A stretch of DNA of 64,000 bases, from the NCBI GenBank assembly GCA_040285745.1, contig JAUFOR010000008.1, positions 1,054,001 to 1,118,000 of the forward strand, in the 5' to 3' direction. This DNA comes from Barthelona sp. PCE. Lineage: Eukaryota; Metamonada: BaSk clade. The notes beneath the pieces are model-generated. The model worked only from the letters and a program-made list of their open reading frames with translations. It did not search any database and was not told where the DNA came from. Shown here piece after piece: positions 1 to 9,704 of the stretch; the first letter of the stretch is position 1; every line of letters begins with the position of its first letter. A program made the translations under genes and the position numbers.

Positions 1-2181
1 CATGAACGTTGGGAAGAACGACCACAGTCCCTTGATGAGCATACGGTGGAAGAAGCTCAGAAAGACACGGACGGGGGATGGAAATGTCTCGCATAATTCA
101 ACAAGATGTTGCCCAACATGAAAATCAAAGCTACATATACGGTCGGGACTATGGAGTGGAGTGGAAATTCTGTTAACATTAATAGCTTTACGGTCTTCCG
201 CGGAGAGTATGACGAACATCAGAGGAGGCATATCTAATGCCCTGTAAAGGGTCTCGCAATGTGAGAATATCGTCTTAGTATTATTGGGATTCTCCTCGAA
301 AACACGAAACTTCCTTGCACCCATATCAATCAAGCCCAGGAAGCGCTCTTCGTCGCCAACTGTAGATTTTCGGGTGGGTTCAACGGGGTTTGCCTCAAAA
401 TTGAGTAACGGAAAATAAACCTCTTCGAGGAAATGCAAAAAAACTGCTTCATTCTCACAACTTCCAAAGAGCTGCAGTGAAAGGCTGTGTAAAACATCAA
501 TGAAGATATGAGATCTGTCCAAGTTCGCTTGTAAAACGTCAAAAAGTGCTGAGAATACATTGTAACCGGACAAACTGGTCTTTTGGAAGAATCCGTCCAT
601 GTTGTCACGCTGTTTCCCCACCAGGGAGCACAGAGCGATGGACATATGGGTAAAACTGGAATCGTTTAGTCGGTGGGTCGATGAAAAAAACTGAGAGTAT
701 AAAAGCACCCTAAACTTATCATTTCTGTAATCTCCGTTGAATAAAACGTCTAGAACAACCGTCCATACCGTCATTATCCAGTCAGGGAGGCAATGCAACA
801 CGAAAAGAATGATGTTGACTGTCTTGTGATGAGAGCATCCCATTAGCACTGTGAGGCAAGTTGTTAACAACTCCATGTCCTCCTTTAGCACGATGCAGAG
901 CATCAGATGCATGAAGCAGAACGAGAGCGTGTCAAGGGAGTAGGATGCAATAAGGTCGATCATGCCATTCGTAAAGGTGCGCAAAACAGTTCCGGAATAA
1001 TCATCAGCAATTGAGGGATTGCAGCTCATGTACACGATTGAGTTGCTCAGTATCTCCAGCGTGTAGACGCACGTTGATATAAGAGAAGAAGTGGTGTACA
1101 TCGATGGGTCACGAACAGTAAAAACGTTAAAAATTTTGTGCTTAAAAACCTCATTTTCAGCTTGAAGTGCAGTCTTACAAATGGATAAAATCTGCACTAT
1201 TCTCTTAATTGCGACGTGAACTGAACGCAAAAAGAAGCAGCGATCAATAACTGTGAAAACACAGCAAATACCATATACTGCAAGACCAGTTCTCAGTAAA
1301 TTTAACCTTTTAGTATTTGCGTTGAGGATACTGACCAGCCCATCGAACAGTTTATCTGCCATTTCATTTTTACCTTTCGAAGAAAAACCAATAATTGCAC
1401 CACTAACCAACTTGATATAACCAACGAATAAATCATTAGGAATATTTTTTGAAGTGATGACACGAATTAACTTTCTATATAACATATGATCAAAGTCACT
1501 TTGGAAATCAATCATCGTGTCTCCGAATCTTAGAAATATATTACTCAACAATGTTAATGCTAATACAGGTGTAAAAGGTCTCGAAACATTAGGGTCTATG
1601 ATGCTTGTTGTGAGTAGTACGAATATTTCATAGGCGTAATCCTTACTTTCGTTAAAAAAGTGATCAATAATTTGTTCCAAAACAGCGAGTGCAGTATTCC
1701 TGCTAAACCCGCTATAATTTCGATCACATAGTCCTAGGACGACCAGCATCATCCTCATGTACTTTAAGGAGATGTTTTCTGACGGTACAGTGGTGCCCAA
1801 CAAAAGAGTGAGTTGAGAAATACGAAGAATTACTTCTTCCTGTGCACGACCTCCCGAAACAATCTCATGGAGTTCACTAACGATGGTCCCAATGGCAGAT
1901 GACGGGTATGCGTTGTGCTGAACGAGAAGTTGAAGACTATTGAGCACTGGAATGTGCACCTTAGAATACTTTGGGTGCAAGCATAGCAAAAATGGACGAA
2001 TTATGTCATCATCTGTGGCGTTAGCTTCGCGGAAATCGTTGACTGAAACAGATTCTTGCCCCAAAAGCTGTAACAAGCGAACATTAGCAATATCACATGC
2101 CTGTAAGATCAATGTTTGTCGTTTAAGGCCGTCTCTGACAGCCTGTAAACTGCCCAGAAGGCTCTTAACCGTATAATTCAT
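1..2181 (-). CDS. MON2: MON2-like trafficking scaffold (C-terminus beyond window)
   Basis: An open frame runs from an ATG at 2181 to the window edge with no stop (727 codons seen), so the C-terminal part lies outside. The N-terminal 200 residues follow the DCB region of MON2: a leading helix, then a block reading IIRPFLLCLHPKYSKVHIPVL with the conserved PFL, and a second block with ISQLTLLLGTT. The rest is leucine-rich alpha-helical repeat without low complexity. MON2 proteins resemble large Arf-GEFs of the BIG/GBF class but lack the Sec7 domain, and work on trans-Golgi and endosome membranes in retrograde traffic. The gene is divergent from the CstF50 gene across only 75 bp. The family call comes from recalled similarity in the N-terminal third; another DCB/HUS protein (a Sec7 Arf-GEF whose Sec7 domain lies outside the window) is the main alternative. 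Confidence 0.7.
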   Translation of the reverse strand, partial: MNYTVKSLLGSLQAVRDGLKRQTLILQACDIANVRLLQLLGQESVSVNDFREANATDDDIIRPFLLCLHPKYSKVHIPVLNSLQLLVQHNAYPSSAIGTIVSELHEIVSGGRAQEEVILRISQLTLLLGTTVPSENISLKYMRMMLVVLGLCDRNYSGFSRNTALAVLEQIIDHFFNESKDYAYEIFVLLTTSIIDPNVSRPFTPVLALTLLSNIFLRFGDTMIDFQSDFDHMLYRKLIRVITSKNIPNDLFVGYIKLVSGAIIGFSSKGKNEMADKLFDGLVSILNANTKRLNLLRTGLAVYGICCVFTVIDRCFFLRSVHVAIKRIVQILSICKTALQAENEVFKHKIFNVFTVRDPSMYTTSSLISTCVYTLEILSNSIVYMSCNPSIADDYSGTVLRTFTNGMIDLIASYSLDTLSFCFMHLMLCIVLKEDMELLTTCLTVLMGCSHHKTVNIILFVLHCLPDWIMTVWTVVLDVLFNGDYRNDKFRVLLYSQFFSSTHRLNDSSFTHMSIALCSLVGKQRDNMDGFFQKTSLSGYNVFSALFDVLQANLDRSHIFIDVLHSLSLQLFGSCENEAVFLHFLEEVYFPLLNFEANPVEPTRKSTVGDEERFLGLIDMGARKFRVFEENPNNTKTIFSHCETLYRALDMPPLMFVILSAEDRKAINVNRISTPLHSPDRICSFDFHVGQHLVELCETFPSPVRVFLSFFHRMLIKGLWSFFPTFM

Positions 2182-2243
2182 GTTAAAAAAAAGTAAAGAA
2201 ATACACAACAATGTTTGTATCAATGCTTTTTCATTGTAACACC

Positions 2244-2250
2244 TTTTCAC
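2244..2250 (+). promoter_or_regulatory. TTTTCAC initiator-like box before CstF50
   Basis: TTTTCAC lies 6 bases before the ATG of the CstF50 gene. It matches the form and position of a box found before many other starts in this window, and resembles the trichomonad TCA initiator. Role inferred. Confidence 0.4.
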
Positions 2251-2256
2251 ATATAA

Positions 2257-3486
2257 ATGAGTACGAAAAGCAGACAGATCTTTTACAGGGCACTTCTCAC
2301 ACAGCTTGAAGACGACTTACTCTTCGATGTTGCTGAGAAATTACAGGAGGCAACTGGACTCACTAAATTGGACTGTCCCTCAAACATTTTGGTCCAAAAC
2401 ACCAGGGAAGCACTACAGGACTATGATAAACAGATTGTGAGTGATGAATTTTTCGACATTGATCGTTTTGGTTCAGAAAGACCTTCATTCATCAACTTTG
2501 ATCAGACCTCAAGGGAGCATCTCTTTGCGTTCAACCACCACAAGTCAGTTTCATCCACCAGCTTTAGCTCAGACGGTTTGTTTTTTGCTAGTGGCAGTCA
2601 TGATGCCAGTATCCGAATTTTCAATGTACCAAAGGTCGCTTCCGTCATACACAAGCGCAAAACAGACGGAGATATTGTGAACAACATTAAACCACTCATT
2701 CACACAGTTTCATGCTTCAATGCTCCAGTTACAAAGTTAAAATTCCACCCTGAGGCACCTTTCCTCGCCGCTGCAGCCGAGAACGAGCTGCGACTGCTTA
2801 ATTGTATGCATGATGGAGCTCATGTTCGTAAGGTAGACTGGACCTTCCAAAGTGTTAAGACAAATAGGAGAATCAGGGATTTCTCCTTCACGTCAGGTGG
2901 CGAATACATCGCTCTGGCATGCGATGACCCTAGTTACTATCTTTATTCACTTGAAACTGGTGATATCCTTACACATAGCAGCGATGAAGTTCCGAACGCT
3001 TCACTCACAGCCATCACTACCAACAGCGCGAACTCTACAATAGTTACTGGATCACAGGACGGTGTGGTGGCCTTCTGGCAGAACAGTCAGATGGTCTATG
3101 GTCTGCAGCCTCATGAAGGTCAGGGTATTGCGCAATTAGAACAACAAGGTGATTACCTAATCACGAGTGGATATGATAACAACCTGTGCGTTTTCGATGT
3201 TCGTAACATGACTGAGCCAGTATCGAGGTTTATTATCGACAGAGAGGGTAACACCCCTTGCTTCACCCTCGCCCGTAATTGTCTAATCACACCCACTATT
3301 CTGCATAAAGGCAATCGTAAATCAGTTGGACTTGCTGTCTGTGATATTTACTCATCGCAGATAAAGACCGTTGAGTCGGGACACACTGATGTAATTCTCA
3401 GTCTTGATTACAATCCTTCCCGTGGTCTTCTTGCAACTGGTTCTAATGATACATACTGCAGAATCGGACCTAAAATGAAGAAATAG
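2257..3486 (+). CDS. CSTF1: Cleavage stimulation factor 50 kDa subunit (WD40)
   Basis: This 409-aa protein starts with a short helical segment (residues 1-60, RQIFYRALLTQLEDDLLFDVA) like the N-terminal dimerisation domain of CstF50, followed by about seven WD40 repeats. Diagnostic stretches include FFASGSHDASIRIFNV, VTKLKFHPEAPFLAAA and a last repeat ending CRIGPKMKK where animal CstF50 ends ARFWYRRS. CstF50 acts in the nucleus in the complex that recognises the downstream poly(A) element and links 3' cleavage to the Pol II CTD. The stop is TAG followed at once by AATAAA. A symplekin-like gene and an FCP1-like CTD phosphatase in the same window belong to the same process. The WD40 fold is certain; the subunit assignment rests on N-terminal and repeat resemblance. 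Confidence 0.8.
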   Translation: MSTKSRQIFYRALLTQLEDDLLFDVAEKLQEATGLTKLDCPSNILVQNTREALQDYDKQIVSDEFFDIDRFGSERPSFINFDQTSREHLFAFNHHKSVSSTSFSSDGLFFASGSHDASIRIFNVPKVASVIHKRKTDGDIVNNIKPLIHTVSCFNAPVTKLKFHPEAPFLAAAAENELRLLNCMHDGAHVRKVDWTFQSVKTNRRIRDFSFTSGGEYIALACDDPSYYLYSLETGDILTHSSDEVPNASLTAITTNSANSTIVTGSQDGVVAFWQNSQMVYGLQPHEGQGIAQLEQQGDYLITSGYDNNLCVFDVRNMTEPVSRFIIDREGNTPCFTLARNCLITPTILHKGNRKSVGLAVCDIYSSQIKTVESGHTDVILSLDYNPSRGLLATGSNDTYCRIGPKMKK

Positions 3487-3587
3487 AATAAATCACGTTT
3501 ATTTAATTAGTTTTGCTCAATACATGTATTATATCTGACCCAAAAAAATTTGTTACAGAAAACAGCATTATGAAAAAGCATAATAAT

Positions 3588-5102
3588 TTAACCTTTTACG
3601 ACTGCGACAGGACGCAGACGAGCAACCTTCTTAGAGAAGCCAACAGTGTGTACTGTGTCAATAACATCCTCAATGTTCTTATAAGCATCAACTGCCTCCT
3701 CCTTTACGAGGTTCTGAGAGGCAACCTTAAGAACAATCTTCTTTTCCTCGAGATCCTGCAAGATGGCATTGGTATCGAGTTGGCGACGTGCGGCATGACG
3801 TGAACGAGTACGGCCAGCACCATGACAGGTTGAGCCGAAAGTCTCGCCCCACTTTTCTGTACCGACCAGGATGTAAGAGGCAGTTCCCATTGTACCACCA
3901 ATGAGAACGGGCTGACCGATCTCCTGATAATCTGCTGGAATCATGGGGTGGTGAGGAGGGAATGCACGTGTAGCACCCTTACGATGCACAAGTAATCTCT
4001 TTGTCTCTCCATCTACAATGTGCTCCTCCATCTTGGCGATGTTGTGGGACACATCATAGATGAGGTGCATGTCAAGCTCCTCTGGGGTCTTGTCAAAAAC
4101 GTTAGCAAACGACTGACGGGCGAGGTGTGTAATCACCTGACGGTTTGCAAATGCGTAGTTGGCAGCGGCGCCCATTGCCTTGAGGTAGCGCTCACCGGCC
4201 TCAGAGTTGATATGGGCGCATGCAAGCTGGGGATCGTTGGTAGGGATGGTGGAATCCTTCATCTCACGAAGAGAATCTGTGGCGACCTGATGGCCGAGAC
4301 CACGGGAACCAGTGTGGATCATGAGGACGATCTGGCCGATCTCAAGACCCATAACGGCGGCAGCCTCTTCATCAAAAATCTCATCAATTCGCTGAACCTC
4401 AATATAGTGGTTTCCGGCACCCAATGTACCGAGTTGGTTACAGCCACGCTTGAGCGCACGCTTAGAGATGACACGGGAATCAGCAGACAACATACGGCCC
4501 TGTTCTTCACAGTGTTCCTTATCCTCAGGCCAAGCATAACCGGCCTTGATTGCCCAATCGACACCCTGCTCGAGAACACGACGGAGTGCGTCAGTTCCTA
4601 ACTTAACAGGACCCTTCTGACCAACACCGACAGGGATATTGTTGAAAAGCTCTTGTGCCAACCGATTGATTGTTTCCTCATCGAGGTCCTCGTGCTGCAG
4701 GTTGGTACGGAGCATACGAACACCACAGTTGATGTCAAAACCAACACCGCCTGGTGATACAATGGCTTCTTCATCATCCATGTCAAAAGCAGCTACACCA
4801 CCAATTGAAAAGCCATAGCCCGCGTGGATATCGGGCATGGCCATACTGTTGCCCACAATACCTGGAAGGCTTGCTACATTGGCAACCTGCTTTAATGCGG
4901 GAATAAATCCGTTGGCTCTGGTTTTGGCAGCGGATAACTCTTCGAACATGAGGGGAACAAGCTCATCCTTCAGATAGAAAGTTGCGCTAGTCTTCATCTC
5001 AGGGACGAAACCTGGCTTGATTACATATGTACAGTCTGCGACTCGTTCGATGAACTCCTGATATTCCTCAGGGATTTCGAATACTTCAGCTTGCTCAGAC
5101 AT
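3588..5102 (-). CDS. RTCB: tRNA-splicing ligase RtcB
   Basis: This 504-aa protein is full length for the eukaryotic RtcB family (about 505 aa). It carries the manganese-binding block [14 protein letters not shown] (residues 116-129), [25 protein letters not shown], the [14 protein letters not shown] segment, and the guanylated histidine in HGAGR (His427). RtcB joins 2',3'-cyclic phosphate and 5'-OH RNA ends using GTP, sealing tRNA exons after intron removal. The stop TAA is part of TTAAAT, a TAAA signal. The upstream sequence is a long C/T-rich tract on the coding strand rather than a TTTTCA box. Codon use and compact form match its neighbours, so no sign of recent transfer. Confidence 0.96.
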   Translation of the reverse strand: MSEQAEVFEIPEEYQEFIERVADCTYVIKPGFVPEMKTSATFYLKDELVPLMFEELSAAKTRANGFIPALKQVANVASLPGIVGNSMAMPDIHAGYGFSIGGVAAFDMDDEEAIVSPGGVGFDINCGVRMLRTNLQHEDLDEETINRLAQELFNNIPVGVGQKGPVKLGTDALRRVLEQGVDWAIKAGYAWPEDKEHCEEQGRMLSADSRVISKRALKRGCNQLGTLGAGNHYIEVQRIDEIFDEEAAAVMGLEIGQIVLMIHTGSRGLGHQVATDSLREMKDSTIPTNDPQLACAHINSEAGERYLKAMGAAANYAFANRQVITHLARQSFANVFDKTPEELDMHLIYDVSHNIAKMEEHIVDGETKRLLVHRKGATRAFPPHHPMIPADYQEIGQPVLIGGTMGTASYILVGTEKWGETFGSTCHGAGRTRSRHAARRQLDTNAILQDLEEKKIVLKVASQNLVKEEAVDAYKNIEDVIDTVHTVGFSKKVARLRPVAVVKG

Positions 5103-5287
5103 TCTTTAAAAAAAAGAAGAAAAGAAGAAAAAAAAGGAAAAGTACATAATCAACTATTTTACTCCGCTCACAGTTGTTGTGTAGCTTTGAAAAAGAAAAA
5201 TGCACCTGTCCTATTAATACAAAGCGTGAGTAGTTGCTAGAAAAGTTGCCTGACTGAGAGCTCACATGTGGATCATGTCTTTTTTAC

Positions 5288-7144
5288 TCATTCCGGTGAA
5301 AGGGGTGAAAGAGGAGGTGTGAAAGGTGTCAGTGGTGAGATTGGAACAGCAGATGGTTGAATTGTAAGAGGAGTTAAAGGACTTTCAAGAAAATCATTCT
5401 TCTGCTGACCATGTACAGGAGTTACCAATGTATCTTCCATGAATGAGATCTCTGGCACCATTGAAGGGGTGGATTCCGGCACTTTATAGTCCTCAATACG
5501 CTCCATTTCTGCACGTTGGATTTCTGCACCATCTGTTTTAGCCAATAGGGCTTGTAAAACCACATGCCATGCCACCTTGTCTGCCCTATGCTTTTCTTCC
5601 TCGAGGGAGAGCTGTGCTACCCTTAACCTTTGATCAAAAGCAAACACCTCGCTCTCAAACAACCTTTTCTTTAAATTCTCGAACAATTCCGAAAAATCAT
5701 CAATATTTGCGGGCTCTATGACACGCGGAAGCTGTGTTAGAGGCCTGTGGGTGAGTATCTGAGGTGTATATGCGTTTTCATGGTCGTCTTCCAAAAACAA
5801 AGCTTGAATTTCGCTCTCAAACTGCCGCTGCTCCTTCTCATACTTACCCAACAAGAAATGCCTCATCTCCGCATCGACCTTTGCCAGGGAGTTGTACATG
5901 TTACTGACTGTGGGTGGTAACTTTGCTGGTTCAAAAAGACCTCGCCTGAATGATAAAGCTTGTGGTGATTGCGCATTACCTCCACCCTTGCTCTCCACCA
6001 AGCGCTGCTTTAGTGACTCTACCTCGGCCCTCAGCCTCACTATCTCAACGTTAGCTTCGTTTATGTCTGTGTATCCCAAATTCTCAAAATTATTCTGCAC
6101 ATTAGATCTAATACCCATGCATCTGTTTCCAAATTGAAGCGTGCTATATGTCTCCTGAGACTGAAATATTGAACTCGATAGACAACATATCATACTAGTC
6201 AGTCCTTTACCGCTCAACTGATCGCGTAACAAAAACGTTAGTTTCGAGTCTCGATAACCAATATGTGATGCATTCTCGTTCGTTAATGCTGCTACCACGT
6301 TACCGAGCGCATGTAGCCCTGTGTTGATAGCCTTGGCCTCCTCCAAACGCTGTCCCTTACTCTTTGTTTTCTTAACACGCTCACTTCCTGCCAGATCAAC
6401 CAACATCAACTTGGAATACGTAGATTTGTAGTGGAACTTCAGTTCTATGATGGTGTGCGCGCGTGAACTGGTAAGATTCATCCATGTGGGGGCCATAATT
6501 CGGTTGTGTAAGGCTCTGTTCAAAGTTCCAACAGCTGCTTCATAACAGTCAACGTCAACTTCCCTCACATTCTGCAAATACGTGCCCTTTTCCGGGTGAT
6601 TTCGGATCGTAATGGTGGAAGAGGGTGTATCTGGCTCCAGTAAATCCTGAAATGCACCAGTATACAACTGAACCATCGACATTGTCAACCGCCATTCACT
6701 CTTTTCAACTTCTGACAGTAATTCAAATACATGCGACAGCGCACGCGGCACTATGCCCGTCGCTGATGTGATTGGTGCACTAGCATCAGTCTCATTGAGG
6801 AGGCCCATTGTGTAAGTCTTGCCTGTTCCCGTTTGTCCGTAGACCAGACAAGCGCAATGGTATCCACGCAGGAAAAAGTTAACTACGTCGTCGACTGACT
6901 CATCGTATACTTCTTGCTGGGTACAGCCCTCCGGAAAAACGCTATCAAACTGAAATTGTCGAGTCTCATCCCCCAATGCGTATAGGACCGAATCACCGTC
7001 GTGTGGCGATGGAGCAAGGACTGGAATGAATCCTGGCGTTTCCGCTTCAGATCTAAAAACGGGTTTGATGCGAACCGCGACCTGTACGCACTCCGGTACG
7101 TCGTACTCTCCGCTTTCGCTGTTTGGTTTGCCGTGTGTGCTCAT
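5288..7144 (-). CDS. Kinesin, N-terminal motor
   Basis: This 618-aa kinesin has its motor at residues 17-350: P-loop GQTGTGKT (103-110), switch I NLTSSRAH (223-230) and switch II LMLVDLAGSE (246-255), all consistent with an active microtubule ATPase. A coiled-coil stalk follows (about 365-385 and 430-560), and the tail is proline/serine-rich with a repeated SPLTP pattern at the very end. The motor has a short loop after the GQTGTGKTYTMG block and lacks a recognisable cargo domain; I cannot place it in a numbered kinesin family. The stop is TGA followed by GTAAAA. A TTTTCAC box lies about 30 bases before the start. A four-codon upstream ORF (ATG GGG CAC AGA TGA) ends overlapping the true ATG. 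Confidence 0.93.
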   Translation of the reverse strand: MSTHGKPNSESGEYDVPECVQVAVRIKPVFRSEAETPGFIPVLAPSPHDGDSVLYALGDETRQFQFDSVFPEGCTQQEVYDESVDDVVNFFLRGYHCACLVYGQTGTGKTYTMGLLNETDASAPITSATGIVPRALSHVFELLSEVEKSEWRLTMSMVQLYTGAFQDLLEPDTPSSTITIRNHPEKGTYLQNVREVDVDCYEAAVGTLNRALHNRIMAPTWMNLTSSRAHTIIELKFHYKSTYSKLMLVDLAGSERVKKTKSKGQRLEEAKAINTGLHALGNVVAALTNENASHIGYRDSKLTFLLRDQLSGKGLTSMICCLSSSIFQSQETYSTLQFGNRCMGIRSNVQNNFENLGYTDINEANVEIVRLRAEVESLKQRLVESKGGGNAQSPQALSFRRGLFEPAKLPPTVSNMYNSLAKVDAEMRHFLLGKYEKEQRQFESEIQALFLEDDHENAYTPQILTHRPLTQLPRVIEPANIDDFSELFENLKKRLFESEVFAFDQRLRVAQLSLEEEKHRADKVAWHVVLQALLAKTDGAEIQRAEMERIEDYKVPESTPSMVPEISFMEDTLVTPVHGQQKNDFLESPLTPLTIQPSAVPISPLTPFTPPLSPLSPE

Positions 7145-7459
7145 CTGTGCCCCATAAAACCAACAAAAATGTGTGAAAAGAGTTAGCTATGTAATAATGC
7201 TATATGATGAGCTAATTTGTGTCAGAGCCCGATTAAACGCATCAAGTTCAACTGAGCATTATGCAAATACTGTGTATAATTAAATGTAATGCCAAAACAT
7301 GAACAGGTTGTCACATCATGCCTCTATACTTTTTAAACGTAACAGTTGACATCGAATTGGTGAGTTAACGCTGCCAAGAGAAAGTAAAATTTCAGTAAAC
7401 CTGCATTCACAAAAACATATCCATTTCTGTACAGTTTTTATGGACTAGCATATTTCAGC
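7145..7459. other. Divergent intergenic region, kinesin and TTLL
   Basis: This 315-bp AT-rich spacer lies between two divergently transcribed microtubule genes. A TTTTCAC box facing the kinesin is at 7173-7179, and TTTCAG sits directly before the TTLL ATG. No ORF or RNA gene is evident. Confidence 0.5.
7173..7179 (-). promoter_or_regulatory. TTTTCAC initiator-like box before kinesin
   Basis: On the minus strand this reads TTTTCACACA, about 30 bases upstream of the kinesin ATG. Function inferred from recurrence. Confidence 0.35.
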
Positions 7460-9325
7460 ATGAGCGTTTATCGAGCCCCTGCATTCCAGCTTAAACCACC
7501 ACCTAAGCTGTCCCGAGTACTTGAATTCCACCAAGTACCATCTATACAGGCTATCACAGCTCTTTTACAGTGGCATGATGGGTATCTCAAAGGCGAGCGT
7601 GAGCTAGAAGACCACCCATGCGCGGTAGAACCAGTTGCGCGAAACAGCGATGAGAGCCTGCTCTTTCAAGTTCTTAGCAAAAACGTTTCTAGTCTTGTTC
7701 GTGCAACCCTCGTTTACAACGGGTTCCTGCACACGTCCACGTCCAAAGCAAACCTTACTTGGTCTTCAGATTGTCCTCGACTGGACAAGTTCTCAAAGCT
7801 AAAGCAGCACACATGGATCAACCACCACCCCAGGATATACGAACTCACGCATAAAGACCGCATGATTGTTAATTTTGAGCGGATGATGCAAATCAATGGT
7901 GATGCTTTTGGAGATTTTTTACCTAAATCATTTATCCTACCTGCTGAAGAGGATCTTTTGTGTGAATACATGGACCCAAACAGCAAGTATATCATCAAGC
8001 CTGCCCGTGGACGTAGGGGAGAACGCATCACAGTATCACTAGGAAGAGACATTTTGATTAGTAATCCTTGGGAAGAACGTAACAGTCAGCAGCCGACGAT
8101 GTTCGTTGTGTCTGATTACGTGGACCCGCCTTTTTTGGTTCGCGGACGTAAACATGACATACGAATTTATGTACTGCTATATTCAGTTAATCCCATGGTT
8201 GTTTTCATCTATGAAGAAGGTCTTGTCCGGTTAGCAAGCGAGGAGTACGATGAAAACGCCACAGAATTTAATGAAATGAGAGATTTGACAAATTTTTCTC
8301 TTAACAAACACAATGCAACTTCTGATGATATTAAAATGTGTATGAAGGAGTATATGAGGACATACCCAGCAATATGGGAGCAAATTAAGACAATCGTGTT
8401 GCGCTCATGTACGGCTTACACCCATCACTATCCTAGCGTGAATTATGAAAAGTACGAAAGCCCAAAGTGTTTTAGTTTATTAGGGTTTGATGTTATGGTC
8501 GATGCGAACATGCAAGCGTGGTTGTTAGAGGTAAATATGTCCCCTTCTTTGAATCACAACAACTGTGAACTGGATTTTAAGGTAAAAAGTCGTTTGATGA
8601 GTGATATATTTAATATAATTGGAGTCAGACGTATATTTAGAAACCAGAGCATCAAAAAAAGAAAGAAAAAACGTAAAGAATGGCAGAATACTGTTACAAG
8701 AGATGAAAGTATAACTGCAACAGAACGCATGATCATAACCTCCAAATCTACCGCTTCATTGCGTTCTCCTATGAACAGGTCCATGGAAAACATCATTGAG
8801 TGTCAGGGAATTGAAGAGGAAAAACAATATCTTGAAGGTTTAACCAAAGATAAACAAAGAATGCGTAAAGAATTATTTAGTGTATTAAAACGATCTGAAA
8901 CAACCCAATTTGAGTGTCTGTTCCCCACTGTAGAATCTAAAATTACAGAAGAGCTCATTTCATGTATGCCAGAAAAAATGTCTCTCATTAACTCGATTTT
9001 ACATGAATGGGTGAAAGAGAATCCTTTAAAGAAATGCCCAAAGCAGCTGATCTTCCCAGAATTAGATAAAGAAGAGATGAGTGAATTCTTCAACGAGAAA
9101 ACACTGTCTAAATCGACATCGTCGCCTGTGATTTCTTTGCATAGTAATAATAAGGGTAAAAGAAGGTCCAGGAAGGTAACACAGAGTGCTTTATTGAGGC
9201 AATTGCACACATCTAGAGAATCTGTGAGTAGGCAAAAGAAGAAACGTAAAGAACGTGCAACAAGTGCTATCCCTAAGAAACGACGCCCTATCTCAATTCG
9301 AAGTGTTGAGTTTTCAAGTAAATAA
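7460..9325 (+). CDS. Tubulin tyrosine ligase-like glutamylase (TTLL)
   Basis: This 621-aa protein has a TTL/ATP-grasp domain at about residues 130-390. Visible motifs are KYIIKPARGRRGERI (nucleotide loop), VDPPFLVRGRKHDIRIYVLL (substrate and ATP contact), EEGLVRLASEEYD, LTNFSLNKHN and the metal-binding FDVMVDANMQAWLLEVNMSPSL. TTLL enzymes of this form add glutamate (or glycine) side chains to tubulin tails on stable microtubules such as axonemes. The C-terminal 230 residues are lysine/arginine-rich and disordered-looking, a usual place for microtubule-binding basic tracts in this family. It is divergent from the kinesin gene, so both could share a control region. Polyglutamylase is more likely than tyrosine ligase because of the LxxEVNxSPSL form, but specificity cannot be read from sequence alone. 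Confidence 0.92.
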   Translation: MSVYRAPAFQLKPPPKLSRVLEFHQVPSIQAITALLQWHDGYLKGERELEDHPCAVEPVARNSDESLLFQVLSKNVSSLVRATLVYNGFLHTSTSKANLTWSSDCPRLDKFSKLKQHTWINHHPRIYELTHKDRMIVNFERMMQINGDAFGDFLPKSFILPAEEDLLCEYMDPNSKYIIKPARGRRGERITVSLGRDILISNPWEERNSQQPTMFVVSDYVDPPFLVRGRKHDIRIYVLLYSVNPMVVFIYEEGLVRLASEEYDENATEFNEMRDLTNFSLNKHNATSDDIKMCMKEYMRTYPAIWEQIKTIVLRSCTAYTHHYPSVNYEKYESPKCFSLLGFDVMVDANMQAWLLEVNMSPSLNHNNCELDFKVKSRLMSDIFNIIGVRRIFRNQSIKKRKKKRKEWQNTVTRDESITATERMIITSKSTASLRSPMNRSMENIIECQGIEEEKQYLEGLTKDKQRMRKELFSVLKRSETTQFECLFPTVESKITEELISCMPEKMSLINSILHEWVKENPLKKCPKQLIFPELDKEEMSEFFNEKTLSKSTSSPVISLHSNNKGKRRSRKVTQSALLRQLHTSRESVSRQKKKRKERATSAIPKKRRPISIRSVEFSSK

Positions 9326-9704
9326 GCACCCTGCTATGAAAATGCTCAGCATTGCTTCCTAAATGTCAAAGTGTTGTGTATCATCTTTCATAGGTGACAA
9401 ATCTTTCTCACTGAGATAAACATGTTCAGAATAAATGTGGTCAGTGTTAAAAAACTTTTTTTGCATTGTAGTTCTAATTTAAAATAAGCTAATATACTTT
9501 TTGGGTGATTCAAAGTTCTTAAAGTTTGAGAATGCTAAAAAAGTTTTAAAAAAAGCTCCTTCACATTCATCCACATCACCTTTTATAATAGGCTTCATAT
9601 ATTATGATTCATCATAACGTACTTTAAAAAATCTCATCAATCAATGCATTATAAAGTTTATAAACCGAATTTTCTTTGAATAATTTTTTTTTCATATCAT
9701 TCAA
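9326..9704. other. AT-rich intergenic region
   Basis: This 379-bp very AT-rich spacer lies between two genes on the same strand. I see no ORF, tRNA or repeat. It ends in a TTTTCATATC box immediately before the next ATG. Confidence 0.5.
9689..9695 (+). promoter_or_regulatory. TTTTCAT initiator-like box
   Basis: TTTTCATATC lies 10 bases upstream of the ATG at 9705, preceded by a run of T. Same pattern as other starts in the window; role inferred. Confidence 0.35.

Noticed and set aside
330-608. 92-codon minus-strand ORF starting with GTG
   Set aside because: Lies out of frame inside the MON2-like gene, whose own frame is open across the whole region.
4020-4601. 193-codon plus-strand ORF inside RtcB
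   Set aside because: Antisense shadow of a strongly conserved gene; composition reflects the RtcB codons.
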